The position numbers and the translations under genes were made by a program. From positions 1-64,000 of the forward strand of contig NZ_FNFB01000012.1 in assembly GCF_900100395.1 (NCBI RefSeq): a stretch of 64,000 nucleotides of DNA, given 5' to 3'. This DNA is from Nonomuraea maritima (GTDB taxonomy: Bacteria > Actinomycetota > Actinomycetes > Streptosporangiales > Streptosporangiaceae). The notes below the pieces were generated by a model. That model saw only the letters and a program-made list of their open reading frames with translations, did no database searches and had not been told where the DNA came from. Shown here in pieces: positions 50,462-59,780 of the stretch (position 1 is its first letter; every line of letters starts with the position of its first letter).

Positions 50462-52198
50462 TCAGGCGGGGTCGAGCAGGGGATCGTCGCGGCTCACGAG
50501 CGCGGCGTAGTGGCCGCCGCCCGCCATCAGCTCGTCGTGGGTGCCGCGCTCGACGATCTTCCCGCGGTCGAGCACGACGATCTCGTCGGCGTCGCGGACG
50601 GTGGACAGGCGGTGCGCGATCGTGATCGTCGTACGCCCCCGCGCCAGCGCGTCGAGCGCCTCCTGCACGGCCCGCTCCGTCTGGGTGTCGAGGGCGCTCG
50701 TCGCCTCGTCGAGGATGAGCACCTTCGGGTCGCGCAGCAGCGTGCGCGCGATGGCCAGCCGCTGTTTCTCGCCGCCGGAGAAGCGGTAGCCGCGCTCGCC
50801 CACCAGGGTGTCGTAGCCGTCGGGCAGCGCGGCGATGTGGTCGTGGATGCGCGCCGCGCGCGCCGCCGCCACCAGCTCCTCGTCGGTGGCCGACGGCCGG
50901 GCGAAGCGCAGGTTGTCGGCGATCGAGGCGTGGAACAGGTACGTCTCCTGCGACACCACGCCGACCACCTCGCTCAGCGAATCGAACGTCAGCTCCCGCA
51001 CGTCGACCCCGTCGATCGTGACCCGGCCGCCGGTGACGTCGTACAGGCGGGGCGGCAGGTAGCTGAGCGTGGTCTTGCCGGATCCGGTCTCGCCCACGAC
51101 CGCCAGGTTGCCGCCGGCCGGCACGGTCAGGTCGATCCCGGAGAGCGTGGGGGCGTCGCCGTAGGCGAACTCGACGTTCTCGAACCGCACCTCGCCGCGT
51201 GCGTCCCGCAGCGAGCGGGTGCCGGGACGGATGTCGATCGGCAGGTCCAGGTACTCGAAGATGCGTCCGAACAGCGCCAGCGAGGTCTGCACCTCGACGC
51301 CGAGCCGCAGCAGCTGCACCAGCGGACGGAACATGCCGGTCTGCAGCGTCGTGAACGCCACGAGCGTGCCCACCGTGATCGCGCCGGTGTGGCCGACGGC
51401 CCAGTAGATCGCCGCCGGCATCGCCGCCATGACCAGCTGGACGGACGACTGCCGCCAGCGTCCGGCCATGCTGGTGCGCACGCCGAGGTCGGCCAGCTCG
51501 TCGGAGGCCCGGCTGAAGCGTTCGGTGAGCTCGGGGGAGCGGCCCATGGTGCGGCCCAGCAGGATGCCGCTGACCGACAGCGACTCCTGGACCATGGTGG
51601 CGATGACCGCGAGCTTGCGCTGGCGTTCCGAGGTGATGCGCTTGCGCTCGGAGCCGACCTTGCGGCTGATCCACACGAAGAACGGCATGAGCGCGAGGGA
51701 GATCGTCGTGAGCCGCCAGTCGAGGGCGACCATGGCGACGAACGTGGCGATCACGGTGGTGAGGGTGGAGACGAGAGAGGCGGTCGTCGAGGTGACGACC
51801 GCCTGCATGCCGCCGATGTCGTTGGCGATGCGCGACTGCACCTCGCCCGTCTTCGTACGGGTGAAGAACGCCAGCGACATGCGCTGCAGATGGTCGTAGA
51901 CCGCGACGCGCAGGTCGTGCATGACGCGCTGGCCCACGGTCGTGGAGACCAGGGTCTGCAGCACGTCGAACACCGTCGTCGTGACGGCCACCGCGATCAT
52001 CCCGAGCGCCAGCAGCGCGAGCAGCCCGGCGTCGTGCGACGGGATGGCCGTGTCGAGCACCTCGCGCAGCAGGAACGGGGACGCCAGCGACACCAGCGAG
52101 GACAGCAGGATGAAGGCGCCGACCACGGACAACCGGCCCCGGTAAGGGCCGAAGAGCCGGACGATGCGCCCGATCGGCGCGCGTGGTTCCTCCGTCAA
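50462..52198 (-). CDS. ABC exporter with fused permease and ATPase
   Basis: A 578-residue half-transporter with six membrane segments (residues 1-310) followed by the ATPase: Walker A GETGSGKTT, Q-loop VVSQETYLF, signature FSGGEKQRL, Walker B VLILDEATSALD and H-loop TIAHRLS. It should work as a homodimer, because no second half-transporter is adjacent. Export of drugs or lipids is the usual role. Translation starts at TTG (52196-52198) with AAGGAGG 6 bases before it. The divergent neighbour is a MarR-family regulator across 70 bases, the typical layout for repression of an efflux pump. Confidence 0.92.
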   Translation of the reverse strand: MTEEPRAPIGRIVRLFGPYRGRLSVVGAFILLSSLVSLASPFLLREVLDTAIPSHDAGLLALLALGMIAVAVTTTVFDVLQTLVSTTVGQRVMHDLRVAVYDHLQRMSLAFFTRTKTGEVQSRIANDIGGMQAVVTSTTASLVSTLTTVIATFVAMVALDWRLTTISLALMPFFVWISRKVGSERKRITSERQRKLAVIATMVQESLSVSGILLGRTMGRSPELTERFSRASDELADLGVRTSMAGRWRQSSVQLVMAAMPAAIYWAVGHTGAITVGTLVAFTTLQTGMFRPLVQLLRLGVEVQTSLALFGRIFEYLDLPIDIRPGTRSLRDARGEVRFENVEFAYGDAPTLSGIDLTVPAGGNLAVVGETGSGKTTLSYLPPRLYDVTGGRVTIDGVDVRELTFDSLSEVVGVVSQETYLFHASIADNLRFARPSATDEELVAAARAARIHDHIAALPDGYDTLVGERGYRFSGGEKQRLAIARTLLRDPKVLILDEATSALDTQTERAVQEALDALARGRTTITIAHRLSTVRDADEIVVLDRGKIVERGTHDELMAGGGHYAALVSRDDPLLDPA

Positions 52199-52255
52199 GG
52201 CAAGCCTCCTTCCCGCTGCGCATTCAAACAGAGGTTAACTCATATTTAATCCCGC

Positions 52256-52261
52256 TAAACT
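52256..52261 (+). promoter_or_regulatory. -10 element of a probably leaderless marR-type transcript
   Basis: TAAACT ends 7 bases before the ATG of the MarR gene, with no Shine-Dalgarno site between. The A+T-rich TTAACTCATATTTAA stretch at about 52235-52249 just upstream, flanked by TTAA at both ends, is the best candidate operator for the regulator in this divergent gap. Confidence 0.4.
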
Positions 52262-52268
52262 TGCCGAC

Positions 52269-52709
52269 ATGGACGACAAGGAGCTCGCCGAGCTCTTGCA
52301 TCTGGTCAGCAGACGGCTACGGCACCTCTACGTGCACCGGCTGGTGCCCCTCGGGCTCAACCCAGGCCAGGCGCGGGCGCTGCGCGCGCTCGACGGCGTG
52401 GAGCGTCCGCTGCGGATGGTGCAGCTCGCCGACCAGCTGCGCATCGTGCCGCGCTCACTGACCCCCGTGGTGGACGCGCTGGAGGAGGCCGGGCTGGTGA
52501 GCAGGGAGGTCGATCCGGCCGACCGCCGCTCGACCCTCGTGGTCATCACGCCGCGGGGCCACGCCATGGCCGAGGCCGCGCGTGGCGCGCGGCGGGAGGC
52601 GGGGGAGGAGCTGTTCGCGGTGCTGTCGGACGATCAGCGCGAGCACCTGCGCGAGCTGCTGACCGTGGTGGACGGCCAGTTCAGCGTGGGAACGCCGGAT
52701 CGCGGATGA
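52269..52709 (+). CDS. MarR-family transcriptional regulator
   Basis: A 146-residue winged-helix protein. MVQLADQLRIVPRSLTPVVDALEEAGLVSREVDPADRRSTLVVIT is the DNA-binding segment, with the wing motif D-P-x-D-R-R-S. It most likely represses the divergent ABC exporter gene and is released by a ligand of that pump. The start is deduced from the -10 box. The last 29 bases overlap the convergent amidohydrolase-like gene, a longer convergent overlap than elsewhere in the window. Confidence 0.9.
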   Translation: MDDKELAELLHLVSRRLRHLYVHRLVPLGLNPGQARALRALDGVERPLRMVQLADQLRIVPRSLTPVVDALEEAGLVSREVDPADRRSTLVVITPRGHAMAEAARGARREAGEELFAVLSDDQREHLRELLTVVDGQFSVGTPDRG

Positions 52710-53736
52710 CGCCGCCGACGACCGTGGCCAGGCAGGGCGGCTCCGCCAGCAGCAGGGCGTACGGGTAGCGGCCGCGGGCGTCGTAGACGGCGAAGTCGGC
52801 GCGCGCGCCGGGGCACAGCGCGCCGATCCGGCCGCGTCCGTCGTCCATGCCGAGGGCCGCGGCTCCGCCCAGGGTGGCCGCCTCGACCAGCCGGCGGTCC
52901 AGGTCGTGGGGGTGCGGGCCGTGCCCGCGGATCTCCCGCCGTACGGCCGCCGCCGGCGCGAGTGGCCCGCACCCACCCGTGTCCCGTGACGGGCGCCCGC
53001 CCGCCTCCAGCGCCGGGGGACAGCTGCCGAAGGCGACGGTGTTGCCCTCGTCCAGCAGGGCAAGCACGTCACCGGCGTGCAGCGCGGACGGGCAGATCGC
53101 CACCGCCGTCCGGCGCAGCCGCAGCAGCTTGCGCTCTCCCGGGTCCAAGGGTCGGGGGCACGTGACGTGGCACAGCGGCCCCAGCAGCCTGGCCTCGTCC
53201 AACGCGGCGGTCGGGTGCCGGCCCAGGTCGGCGAGCAGCCGCAGGCCGAACGTCCTGGCTTGCACGGCGAGGTCCTCCAGCACCAGGGGGTCGCCGGTGG
53301 CAGCCGCCAGCCCGACCACGCGCGGCCGCTCGACCTCGCGGACCGCCGTGATGACCCGGTCGCGCTCCCCGCCCTCCCACTCCTGCTCGTCGCCGGCCAC
53401 CTCGACGTACGAGATGCCGGGCAACCCCAGGGACTCGGCCACGTCCGTGACCACGGTCGCCCGCGCGGTCACCCCCGGGGCGGGGGCCTGGACGGAGGAG
53501 CAGGCGTCCACGAGGCCGGCCACGATCATCCCCTGCCACCGGTGCTCCTCGGCCGCGGGGAAGGCCGAGCGGACGGCCGCCCGCGATCCGACGCGCAGCA
53601 CGCGGTCGCCCCGGACGGCGAGCGCGCCGTCGCGGAGGGGACCGGCGCACATGGGCAGGACCAGCGCGGCAGAGTGGATCACCACAGGTACGGAGCCCTC
53701 GCCCTGGACCGGCCCGGCACGCGCCGCAGGCGGCAT
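52681..53736 (-). CDS. Amidohydrolase-superfamily protein lacking the metal ligands
   Basis: A 351-residue protein with the outline of guanine-deaminase/TRZ-ATZ-type amidohydrolases: N-terminal beta barrel DGALAVRGDRVLRVG, MIVAGLVDACSSVQ where the family has GLVDxHxH, CPSALHAGDVLALLDEGNTVAFGSCPP where the family has CPxSN and GTD, and C-terminal IGALCPGARADFAVYD. Cys79 and Ser81 replace the two metal-binding histidines, and Cys replaces the metal-binding Asp of GTDSP. The catalytic site is therefore lost or radically changed. The start is uncertain; the ATG at 53734-53736 has GGGAG 5 bases before it. Confidence 0.75.
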   Translation of the reverse strand: MPPAARAGPVQGEGSVPVVIHSAALVLPMCAGPLRDGALAVRGDRVLRVGSRAAVRSAFPAAEEHRWQGMIVAGLVDACSSVQAPAPGVTARATVVTDVAESLGLPGISYVEVAGDEQEWEGGERDRVITAVREVERPRVVGLAAATGDPLVLEDLAVQARTFGLRLLADLGRHPTAALDEARLLGPLCHVTCPRPLDPGERKLLRLRRTAVAICPSALHAGDVLALLDEGNTVAFGSCPPALEAGGRPSRDTGGCGPLAPAAAVRREIRGHGPHPHDLDRRLVEAATLGGAAALGMDDGRGRIGALCPGARADFAVYDARGRYPYALLLAEPPCLATVVGGVIRDPAFPR

Positions 53737-53799
53737 CTGGTCTCCCACAGGATCTCGGCCCTTATGTCAATTAAACGAGATATGCGAACAAAGGTGCAA

Positions 53800-54957
53800 T
53801 CAAGCCGAATTATGGAGATCCCTGGGGGAGTAGCGTCCGGACAGTCGCGCCAGCTTGAGGCTGAGGTGCAGCGAGAGCCGCTCGCCGCCGTCCTTCAGGT
53901 CGGTGCGCGCGAGCTCCTCCACCCGCTGCAGCCGGTAGTACAGCGACGTACGGTGCAGCCGCAGCGCCCGCGACGTGGCGACCGCGCTGCCCGCCAGGTC
54001 CAGGTACGTCTCCAGCGTCTCCAGCAGCGGCAGGTGCTGGACGTCGGCCAGCAGTTCCTCAAGGCCCGGATGCAGCTCCTGGTCCGACAGCTGGGTGAGC
54101 ATCCGGTAGACGCCGAGCCTCGCCCACTCGGCCGTCCGGCCGAGCGCCGGGACCCGCGCCGCGACCTCGGCCGCGTGCCGCGCCTCCCGGTAGGAGTCCG
54201 CCGCCTCCTCCAGCGCCGGACGGGTGCGCCCCAGCCCGACGACCACCGGCATCGGCATCGCCGCGTGCATCTCCTCGGCGGGCACCGGCGGGCCCGCCGT
54301 GATCAGGACCGCGTGGTCGTAGCGGACGAGGTGCAGCGCGTGGTGCCCGCTCAGCCGCCGGCGCAGCGCCAGCAGCCCCTGCTCCAGCGCCAGCCGCAGG
54401 GTGTCGTCCGGCTCGTCCTCGTACGGCCTCGCGACCGCGACGGTCACCGGCTGCGCCTGCGGGAACGAGCCCGCCTCGATGAGCTGCCTGGCCGCGTCCC
54501 GTTCGCCGAGCAGCAGGCCCGTGACCGCCTCCAGCTCACGGTGCGAGGCCAGGCCGGTGGCCAGGCTCTCGTGGAACAGCGCGAGGGCGATGGGCGGCGT
54601 GACGGCCACGGCCTCGTCCACCTGCTCATGCGACATGGGCGGGTCCGCGTCGATGAACCACAGGAAGCCGAGCAGGCTGTCGGCGTACCGTACGGGGACG
54701 CAGACCCGGGGTAACAGGCCGAGGTGCGGCGCGCCCGGGGTGCGCAGCGGTGAGGTGGCCCGGTGGATGCCGCTCGCGCGTAACCACTGCCTGACCTCCG
54801 GCACGGTGTGCCGGCGCAGGATCGAGTCGCGGCGCACGTCGTCCATGGTGCCGTTCTGCTCGCTGTACACCACCACGCGCTGCACCCGGTCCTCGAGCAG
54901 CAACGGTCGGCCGAGGCGTGCGGCGAGCTCGTCCACGGTCTTCTGCAGGTCCGCCAC
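53800..54957 (-). CDS. PucR-type transcriptional regulator
   Basis: A 385-residue regulator. Residues 1-140 resemble a GAF-like sensor region (RPLLLEDRVQRVVVYSEQNG and CVPVRYADSLLGFLWFID). The middle is the CdaR/PucR GGDEF-like part (VVVGLGRTRPALEEAADSYREA). The C-terminus has the PucR helix-turn-helix: LLETLETYLDLAGSAVATSRALRLHRTSLYYRLQRVEEL pattern. PucR relatives control purine or other catabolic genes. The adjacent gene on the same strand encodes the degenerate amidohydrolase, but the regulator lies upstream of it by about 60 bases. The GTG start has AGGTGG 4 bases before it. Confidence 0.88.
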   Translation of the reverse strand: MADLQKTVDELAARLGRPLLLEDRVQRVVVYSEQNGTMDDVRRDSILRRHTVPEVRQWLRASGIHRATSPLRTPGAPHLGLLPRVCVPVRYADSLLGFLWFIDADPPMSHEQVDEAVAVTPPIALALFHESLATGLASHRELEAVTGLLLGERDAARQLIEAGSFPQAQPVTVAVARPYEDEPDDTLRLALEQGLLALRRRLSGHHALHLVRYDHAVLITAGPPVPAEEMHAAMPMPVVVGLGRTRPALEEAADSYREARHAAEVAARVPALGRTAEWARLGVYRMLTQLSDQELHPGLEELLADVQHLPLLETLETYLDLAGSAVATSRALRLHRTSLYYRLQRVEELARTDLKDGGERLSLHLSLKLARLSGRYSPRDLHNSA

Positions 54958-55053
54958 TGGCCCACCTGTTCACCTGGAGATTTCAACATATGTAGGAAAT
55001 TTCGGTACAGCTCTTCCCTACATTCATCCGGTGATCTCCGTCAACAACATCGT

Positions 55054-55059
55054 TACCGT
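55054..55059 (+). promoter_or_regulatory. -10 element of a probably leaderless M6 protease transcript
   Basis: TACCGT ends 8 bases before the GTG start of the M6 protease gene, which has no ribosome binding site. Leaderless expression is inferred. Confidence 0.3.
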
Positions 55060-55067
55060 CATTCCGT

Positions 55068-57179
55068 GTGATAGCCCGAAAGAAGCTGTTAACCGGTGTG
55101 CTCACCGCCATCGCGCTCATCCCGATGAGCCTGGTCGCCACACCTGCTTCCGCCGCACCCTCCCCTGCCGACCCGGACACCCCCTGGCGGCAGGACCACT
55201 GGCCGCAGACCCAGCCCTGGCAGCTCGACAACCCCGCCGAGGCCCAGACCCTGCGGAAACGACCCGTCCCCGAGATCACGCCGCTCGATCCGCAGAACTG
55301 GAAGAACCCCGACCACATGACCTGGTCGGACTACAAGAAGCCCCCGGGCACCAAGTGGAACGACCCCGACCGCAAGGGCTCCACGCGCCAGTTCAAGGGC
55401 GCGCTCGTGCTGCTCGACTACCCGAACCAGCCGTTCGTGGTGACGCAGCCTGCGAACTCGACGGTCTTCGGCAACCCGAGCCCGTCGGCCGCCGACATCC
55501 CGCGTGACCAGGTCGCCACGTTCTACCAGGACTTCCTGAACACCCCGAACGACCTCAACCGGGGACACACCATCCACGAGTACTGGATGGAGGACTCCGG
55601 TGGCCGCATCGGCGTGGACCTGACCGGGTTCGGCCCGTACCAGATGCCGGGCAAGGACCACGAGTACGGCATGGAGTACCAGCGCAACCACTGCCCGGCC
55701 GGCGACAACTGCAACCGCAACCTGCGCACCGACGGCAACGCCGCCTGGCTCTCCGCCGTCGGCCAGGAGGTCGCCGACCAGTTCGACTTCGTCTTCTACC
55801 TGAGCGCCGGTCAGGACGAGTCGGGCACCTGGCAGGAATTCGGCATGATGAAGTTCCCCACCAAGGAGGACGTGCCGGACGAGTTCGGACCCGAGGGCGA
55901 CGAGAACCTGCCCAACTGGTCCACCACCCGCTACGTCGACTGGACCTCGTGGCAGGCCGGCTCCAGCTTCTGGCCGAACGCCCGCTTCGGCGTCGACTCG
56001 GTGCAGACGGAGAGCTCCGGCATGGGCACCTACGCCCACGAGCTGAGCCACATCTTCGGCATCGGCGACAACTACAACAACCCGTACGGCGTTCCGCCGC
56101 GCCGGGCCTACACCGGTGTCTGGGAGATGCTCAGCCGCGGCAGCTTCAACGGCCCGGGCGGTCCGCACTCGCGCTGGATCATCCCGCCGGTCGCGGGCGC
56201 GTCCATGGGCGCCCAGCACATGCTCCGCAACAAGATCGACCTCGGCATGGTGGACGAGCAGAACGTCCTGCGCCTGTCGCGTGACGCGCTCGCCCAGTCG
56301 GGCGTGGTCACCGCCAAGGTGCTGGCCCGCGTCGCGCAGCCGAAGAAGGACCAGCTGTCGGGCATCAACATCTCGTTCGACACCGGCGATCACAACCCCG
56401 ACTGCGACTGGCGTACCGACCCGCTCTGCGACGGCGGCAACTACGACAACTACACCGTCGAGGTCGTCGACCGCATGGGCGCCGACTCCTTCACTCCCGA
56501 CTCCGGCGTCCTCCTGGCCAAGACCAAGAACCAGGACAGCGCCCCGTTCGAGTGGGTGGTCGACGCCAACCCGCAGGACATCAACATGACCGACTACGTC
56601 CTGCCCGACGGCACCCAGGTGCCGATCACGATCGGCGACTACCGGCAGCTGGCCGACGCCCTCTTCCACGCGGGCACCGACTCCGGCAGCCAGTACGAGT
56701 TCGTCGACGAGGACAACCGCCTGCACTTCTACGTCACCGACGTCGAGCGCGACCGTGAGGGCCTGCTGTCCTACACGGTGGCCATCCGTTCGCTCGACGG
56801 CTCGGGCCCGCAGAAGCGCGGCGTGAAGCTGCTGCACGGCTCCGGCGGCCACGGCGACAAGAACGTCTCCACCTGCCGCTTCCCGCTGTTCAACACCGGC
56901 AAGGCCGCCCCCGTCCAGGCCGGTCAGCACCCGGAGGACGTCAGCAAGTACCTCGACTCCGACGTCTACCGGCTCACGGCCACGGTCAAGGGTGACGGCT
57001 GGACCGCCCAGCTGCCCAACGCCCTGGCCAACGTCAAGTTCGGCGATCGGGAGACCGTGGAGGTCAACGCCGTCCACGCCGACAGCGCCGACCGCAAGGC
57101 GACGGTCCAGCTCACCGCCACCTCGGAGAGCGACCCGAGCAAGACGATGACCGCCACCTGCCAGGTGAACGGCCGCTAG
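55068..57179 (+). CDS. Secreted M6-family metalloprotease (immune inhibitor A-like)
   Basis: A 703-residue secreted zinc protease. The signal peptide is about residues 1-30 (cleavage near ASAA-P). A propeptide-like region runs to about 105, and the catalytic domain contains the zinc motif HELSH at 324-328 followed by IFGIGDNYNN, which supplies the third-ligand region of M6 peptidases. The C-terminal about 250 residues are beta-rich, ending with STCRFPLF and MTATCQV, which could form a disulfide. The family degrades host or environmental proteins. The GTG start is supported by the leaderless promoter pattern and the signal peptide. It is followed by a strong hairpin. Confidence 0.88.
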   Translation: MIARKKLLTGVLTAIALIPMSLVATPASAAPSPADPDTPWRQDHWPQTQPWQLDNPAEAQTLRKRPVPEITPLDPQNWKNPDHMTWSDYKKPPGTKWNDPDRKGSTRQFKGALVLLDYPNQPFVVTQPANSTVFGNPSPSAADIPRDQVATFYQDFLNTPNDLNRGHTIHEYWMEDSGGRIGVDLTGFGPYQMPGKDHEYGMEYQRNHCPAGDNCNRNLRTDGNAAWLSAVGQEVADQFDFVFYLSAGQDESGTWQEFGMMKFPTKEDVPDEFGPEGDENLPNWSTTRYVDWTSWQAGSSFWPNARFGVDSVQTESSGMGTYAHELSHIFGIGDNYNNPYGVPPRRAYTGVWEMLSRGSFNGPGGPHSRWIIPPVAGASMGAQHMLRNKIDLGMVDEQNVLRLSRDALAQSGVVTAKVLARVAQPKKDQLSGINISFDTGDHNPDCDWRTDPLCDGGNYDNYTVEVVDRMGADSFTPDSGVLLAKTKNQDSAPFEWVVDANPQDINMTDYVLPDGTQVPITIGDYRQLADALFHAGTDSGSQYEFVDEDNRLHFYVTDVERDREGLLSYTVAIRSLDGSGPQKRGVKLLHGSGGHGDKNVSTCRFPLFNTGKAAPVQAGQHPEDVSKYLDSDVYRLTATVKGDGWTAQLPNALANVKFGDRETVEVNAVHADSADRKATVQLTATSESDPSKTMTATCQVNGR

Positions 57180-57185
57180 GCAAAA

Positions 57186-57219
57186 GATGGGGTACGGCTG
57201 GCGCCGGCCGTACCCCATC
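57186..57219 (+). terminator. Hairpin after the M6 protease gene
   Basis: GATGGGGTACGGC (57186-57198) pairs perfectly with GCCGTACCCCATC (57207-57219), 13 base pairs with an 8-base loop, starting 7 bases past the stop. Confidence 0.8.
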
Positions 57220-57248
57220 GGCTTGAATCACCCCGAAGGGGGTGCTCG

Positions 57249-59762
57249 TTGTCGGGGAACTTACCGGAGCGGCGACGTCGGCGTCGCTGGACCGCGCGCG
57301 TCTCGACCGGCCTCGCGGCCGCCGCGGCGACCGCGCTCGCGGCCTCCGTCGAGTGGGAGATCCCACTGGAGGCCAAGATCGGCGTGACCATGGGCGCGGC
57401 CGTCCTCGTCGGTCTGACGACCTGGGCCACCACCGACACGCGGCCCAAGCCACAGCCCCCGCTGGGGCCCGGCCCGGTCGCCCCCGACCAGTGGCCGCCC
57501 GTGCCCGAGCACTTCACCGGGCGCGAGGAGCCGCTCGCCGAGCTGCGCGAGGTGCTCGGCCGCCGCAAGAAGGTCTCCGACCTCTCACCACCCCTCGTCA
57601 TCTCCCTGTACGGCCGCGGCGGCGTCGGCAAGTCGGCGCTCATGACCAGGTTCGGGCAGGAGATCGCCGACCTGTACCCCGACGGACGCCTCTACGCCGA
57701 CCTGCGCGGCGTGGACGCCCCCGTCGACCCGGAAGAGGTCCTGATCGGCTTCCTGCGCGCGCTCGGCGTCCGGCTCACCACCGATCCGGGCGGCCTGCAG
57801 GAGCTGCGCAGGCTCTGGCTGACCTGGACGAAGGGCCGCCGGATCCTCATCGGGCTGGACAACGCACACGACGCCGACCAGATCAAACCGCTGATCCCGG
57901 CCGAGACCGGGTGCGCGGTGCTCGTCACGTCCCGCGTGCCGCTGTTCCTCGGCGGCACCCACGACACCCAGCTCGGCGTCTTCACCGAGGCGCAGGGCAT
58001 CCAGCTGCTGGCCCGGCTGGCCGGCGACGCCAGGGTCGCCTCCGACCTCGACGCCGCCAAGGAGATCGTCCGGCTCTGCGACCACCTGCCCCTCGCCATC
58101 AACCTCTGCGGTGGCCGGCTCGCCACCCGCGAGCAGTGGACGCTGCGCGAGATGGCAGGCCGGCTCGCCGACAAGCGCCGTCGCCTCGACCACCTCCAGG
58201 TCGCCCACACGGTGGACAAGAGCGTGCGCGCCTCCGTCCAGCTCAGCTACGACGCCTGCACCGGGATGCAGCGCCGCCTGCTGCGCCTGCTCGGCTCCCT
58301 GACCGCGCCCGACGTGCCCCAGTGGGTGGCCGGCGAGCTGCTCGACGTCTCCGTGCTCGACGGCGCCGACCAGCTCGAAGCGCTCATCGACGCGCAGCTC
58401 GCCGAGTGCTCCGGCACCGACCAGACCGGCGCCATGCGCTACCGGCTCCACGACCTCGTCCGCGTGTTCGCCGCCGAGCTGGGCGACGTCGACGGCGACC
58501 GGCGCCGTCCCGCCATCGAACGCGTCCTTTCCGGCTACCGCCGCCGCGCCGAGGAGGCCGCGCAGAACCGCTGGCCGCAGGACTGGAGCCGGGGCGGGCG
58601 GCGCTCCACCGACGACGGCGAGCTGCGGGCCGGTGACTGGCTCAACGCCGAGCGGCTCTCCCTGCTCGCCATGATCAGTCAGGCCCGCCAACTTCGGCAC
58701 TGGGAGCTGACCGCGGGGCTGGCCAGGGCGTTCTGCTCGCTGTGTCATTCGCTGCGGGCGTACTGGTCCGACTGGGCGGCCGTGGCCGAGATCGGCCGCG
58801 AGGCGGCCGAGAAGTCCGGCGACGGGCGCGCGCTGGCCATCGCGCTGCTCGACGCCGCCGCCGTGCACGGCGGCCTCGGGCTGCGCCGGCAGGGGCAGGA
58901 GGAGGCCGAACGCGCGCTGGAGCTCTTCACCGACCTGGAGGAGCCGTGGTGGGCCGCGCGGGCGCAGCGCGCGATCGGGATGACGCTGTTCAGCGACGGT
59001 CACCTCGACCGGGCGCAGGGCTACCTCGTCAACGCGATCGACGGGTTCCGCGCCGAGGAGGACCTGTGGTGGATGGCCCGCACCCAGCGCAACCTCGCCG
59101 AACTGTGCCTGGCCGAGCAGCAGCCCGAGAAGGCGCGAGCCCTCCTCGAGGAGGCGCTCGAGACCTTCAAACGGGACGGCAACCGCTACTCGGAGGCCCA
59201 GACGCTGCGCGTGTACGGAGAGGTGCTGGCGGCCCAGGCGCGCGACGAGCACGACGCGGGCGAGCACCGGCGCGCCGCCAACCTGTTCGCCAGGGCCGGC
59301 GTCAGCCTCGACCGGGCGACGGAGATGTTCAGGAAGCGCGGCGAGCTGTGGGAGGAGGCCCGCTGCCTGCGCGCCGCCGGTGAGGTCGGCGACCCGGAGA
59401 ACGGGCCGCGCGAACTCGACTACATCCGCCGGGCCGAGGACATCCTGGCCGCGCTCGGAGACGCGTGGGGCGTGGCCAGGACCGCCGTGTCGGCCGGGCG
59501 GACGCTGGCCGGCCTCGACCTCGTGGAAGAAGCCGAGCACGAGCTACGGCGCGCGGTCGCGGAGTTCGAGGAGCTCGGTGACCGGTGGTGGATGGCGCTG
59601 AGCCTGCGCTACCTGGGCGAGGCGCACCTGGACGCGCACGAGCCCGCGGCCGCCGTCGAACCGCTGGAGCAGGCCAGGGACATCTACCGCAGCCTCGGCG
59701 ACGAGGCCGGCCTGCGCCGGACCATGAAGCTGCTGGAAGGCGCCCGTCCCGACGCGGGCTGA
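57249..59762 (+). CDS. Membrane-anchored STAND (NB-ARC) NTPase with TPR repeats
   Basis: An 837-residue protein with no HTH. A basic N-terminus (PERRRRRRW) is followed by two hydrophobic segments (20-33 and 44-61). The NB-ARC core has Walker A GRGGVGKSA at 122-130, Walker B ILIGLDNAHDA near 204, TSR sensor LVTSRVPLF and the GLPLA-like CDHLPLAIN. A winged-helix-like part and then about eight TPR-type repeats (ARALLEEALETFKRDGNRYSEAQ pattern) fill the C-terminal half. STAND NTPases are ligand-triggered switches in signalling and defence; here no effector domain other than the membrane segment is seen. Translation starts at TTG with AAGGGGGTG before it. An unknown membrane protein gene converges on it. 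Confidence 0.85.
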   Translation: MSGNLPERRRRRRWTARVSTGLAAAAATALAASVEWEIPLEAKIGVTMGAAVLVGLTTWATTDTRPKPQPPLGPGPVAPDQWPPVPEHFTGREEPLAELREVLGRRKKVSDLSPPLVISLYGRGGVGKSALMTRFGQEIADLYPDGRLYADLRGVDAPVDPEEVLIGFLRALGVRLTTDPGGLQELRRLWLTWTKGRRILIGLDNAHDADQIKPLIPAETGCAVLVTSRVPLFLGGTHDTQLGVFTEAQGIQLLARLAGDARVASDLDAAKEIVRLCDHLPLAINLCGGRLATREQWTLREMAGRLADKRRRLDHLQVAHTVDKSVRASVQLSYDACTGMQRRLLRLLGSLTAPDVPQWVAGELLDVSVLDGADQLEALIDAQLAECSGTDQTGAMRYRLHDLVRVFAAELGDVDGDRRRPAIERVLSGYRRRAEEAAQNRWPQDWSRGGRRSTDDGELRAGDWLNAERLSLLAMISQARQLRHWELTAGLARAFCSLCHSLRAYWSDWAAVAEIGREAAEKSGDGRALAIALLDAAAVHGGLGLRRQGQEEAERALELFTDLEEPWWAARAQRAIGMTLFSDGHLDRAQGYLVNAIDGFRAEEDLWWMARTQRNLAELCLAEQQPEKARALLEEALETFKRDGNRYSEAQTLRVYGEVLAAQARDEHDAGEHRRAANLFARAGVSLDRATEMFRKRGELWEEARCLRAAGEVGDPENGPRELDYIRRAEDILAALGDAWGVARTAVSAGRTLAGLDLVEEAEHELRRAVAEFEELGDRWWMALSLRYLGEAHLDAHEPAAAVEPLEQARDIYRSLGDEAGLRRTMKLLEGARPDAG

Positions 59763-59780
59763 CGGCCGCGGGCGTCGCGT

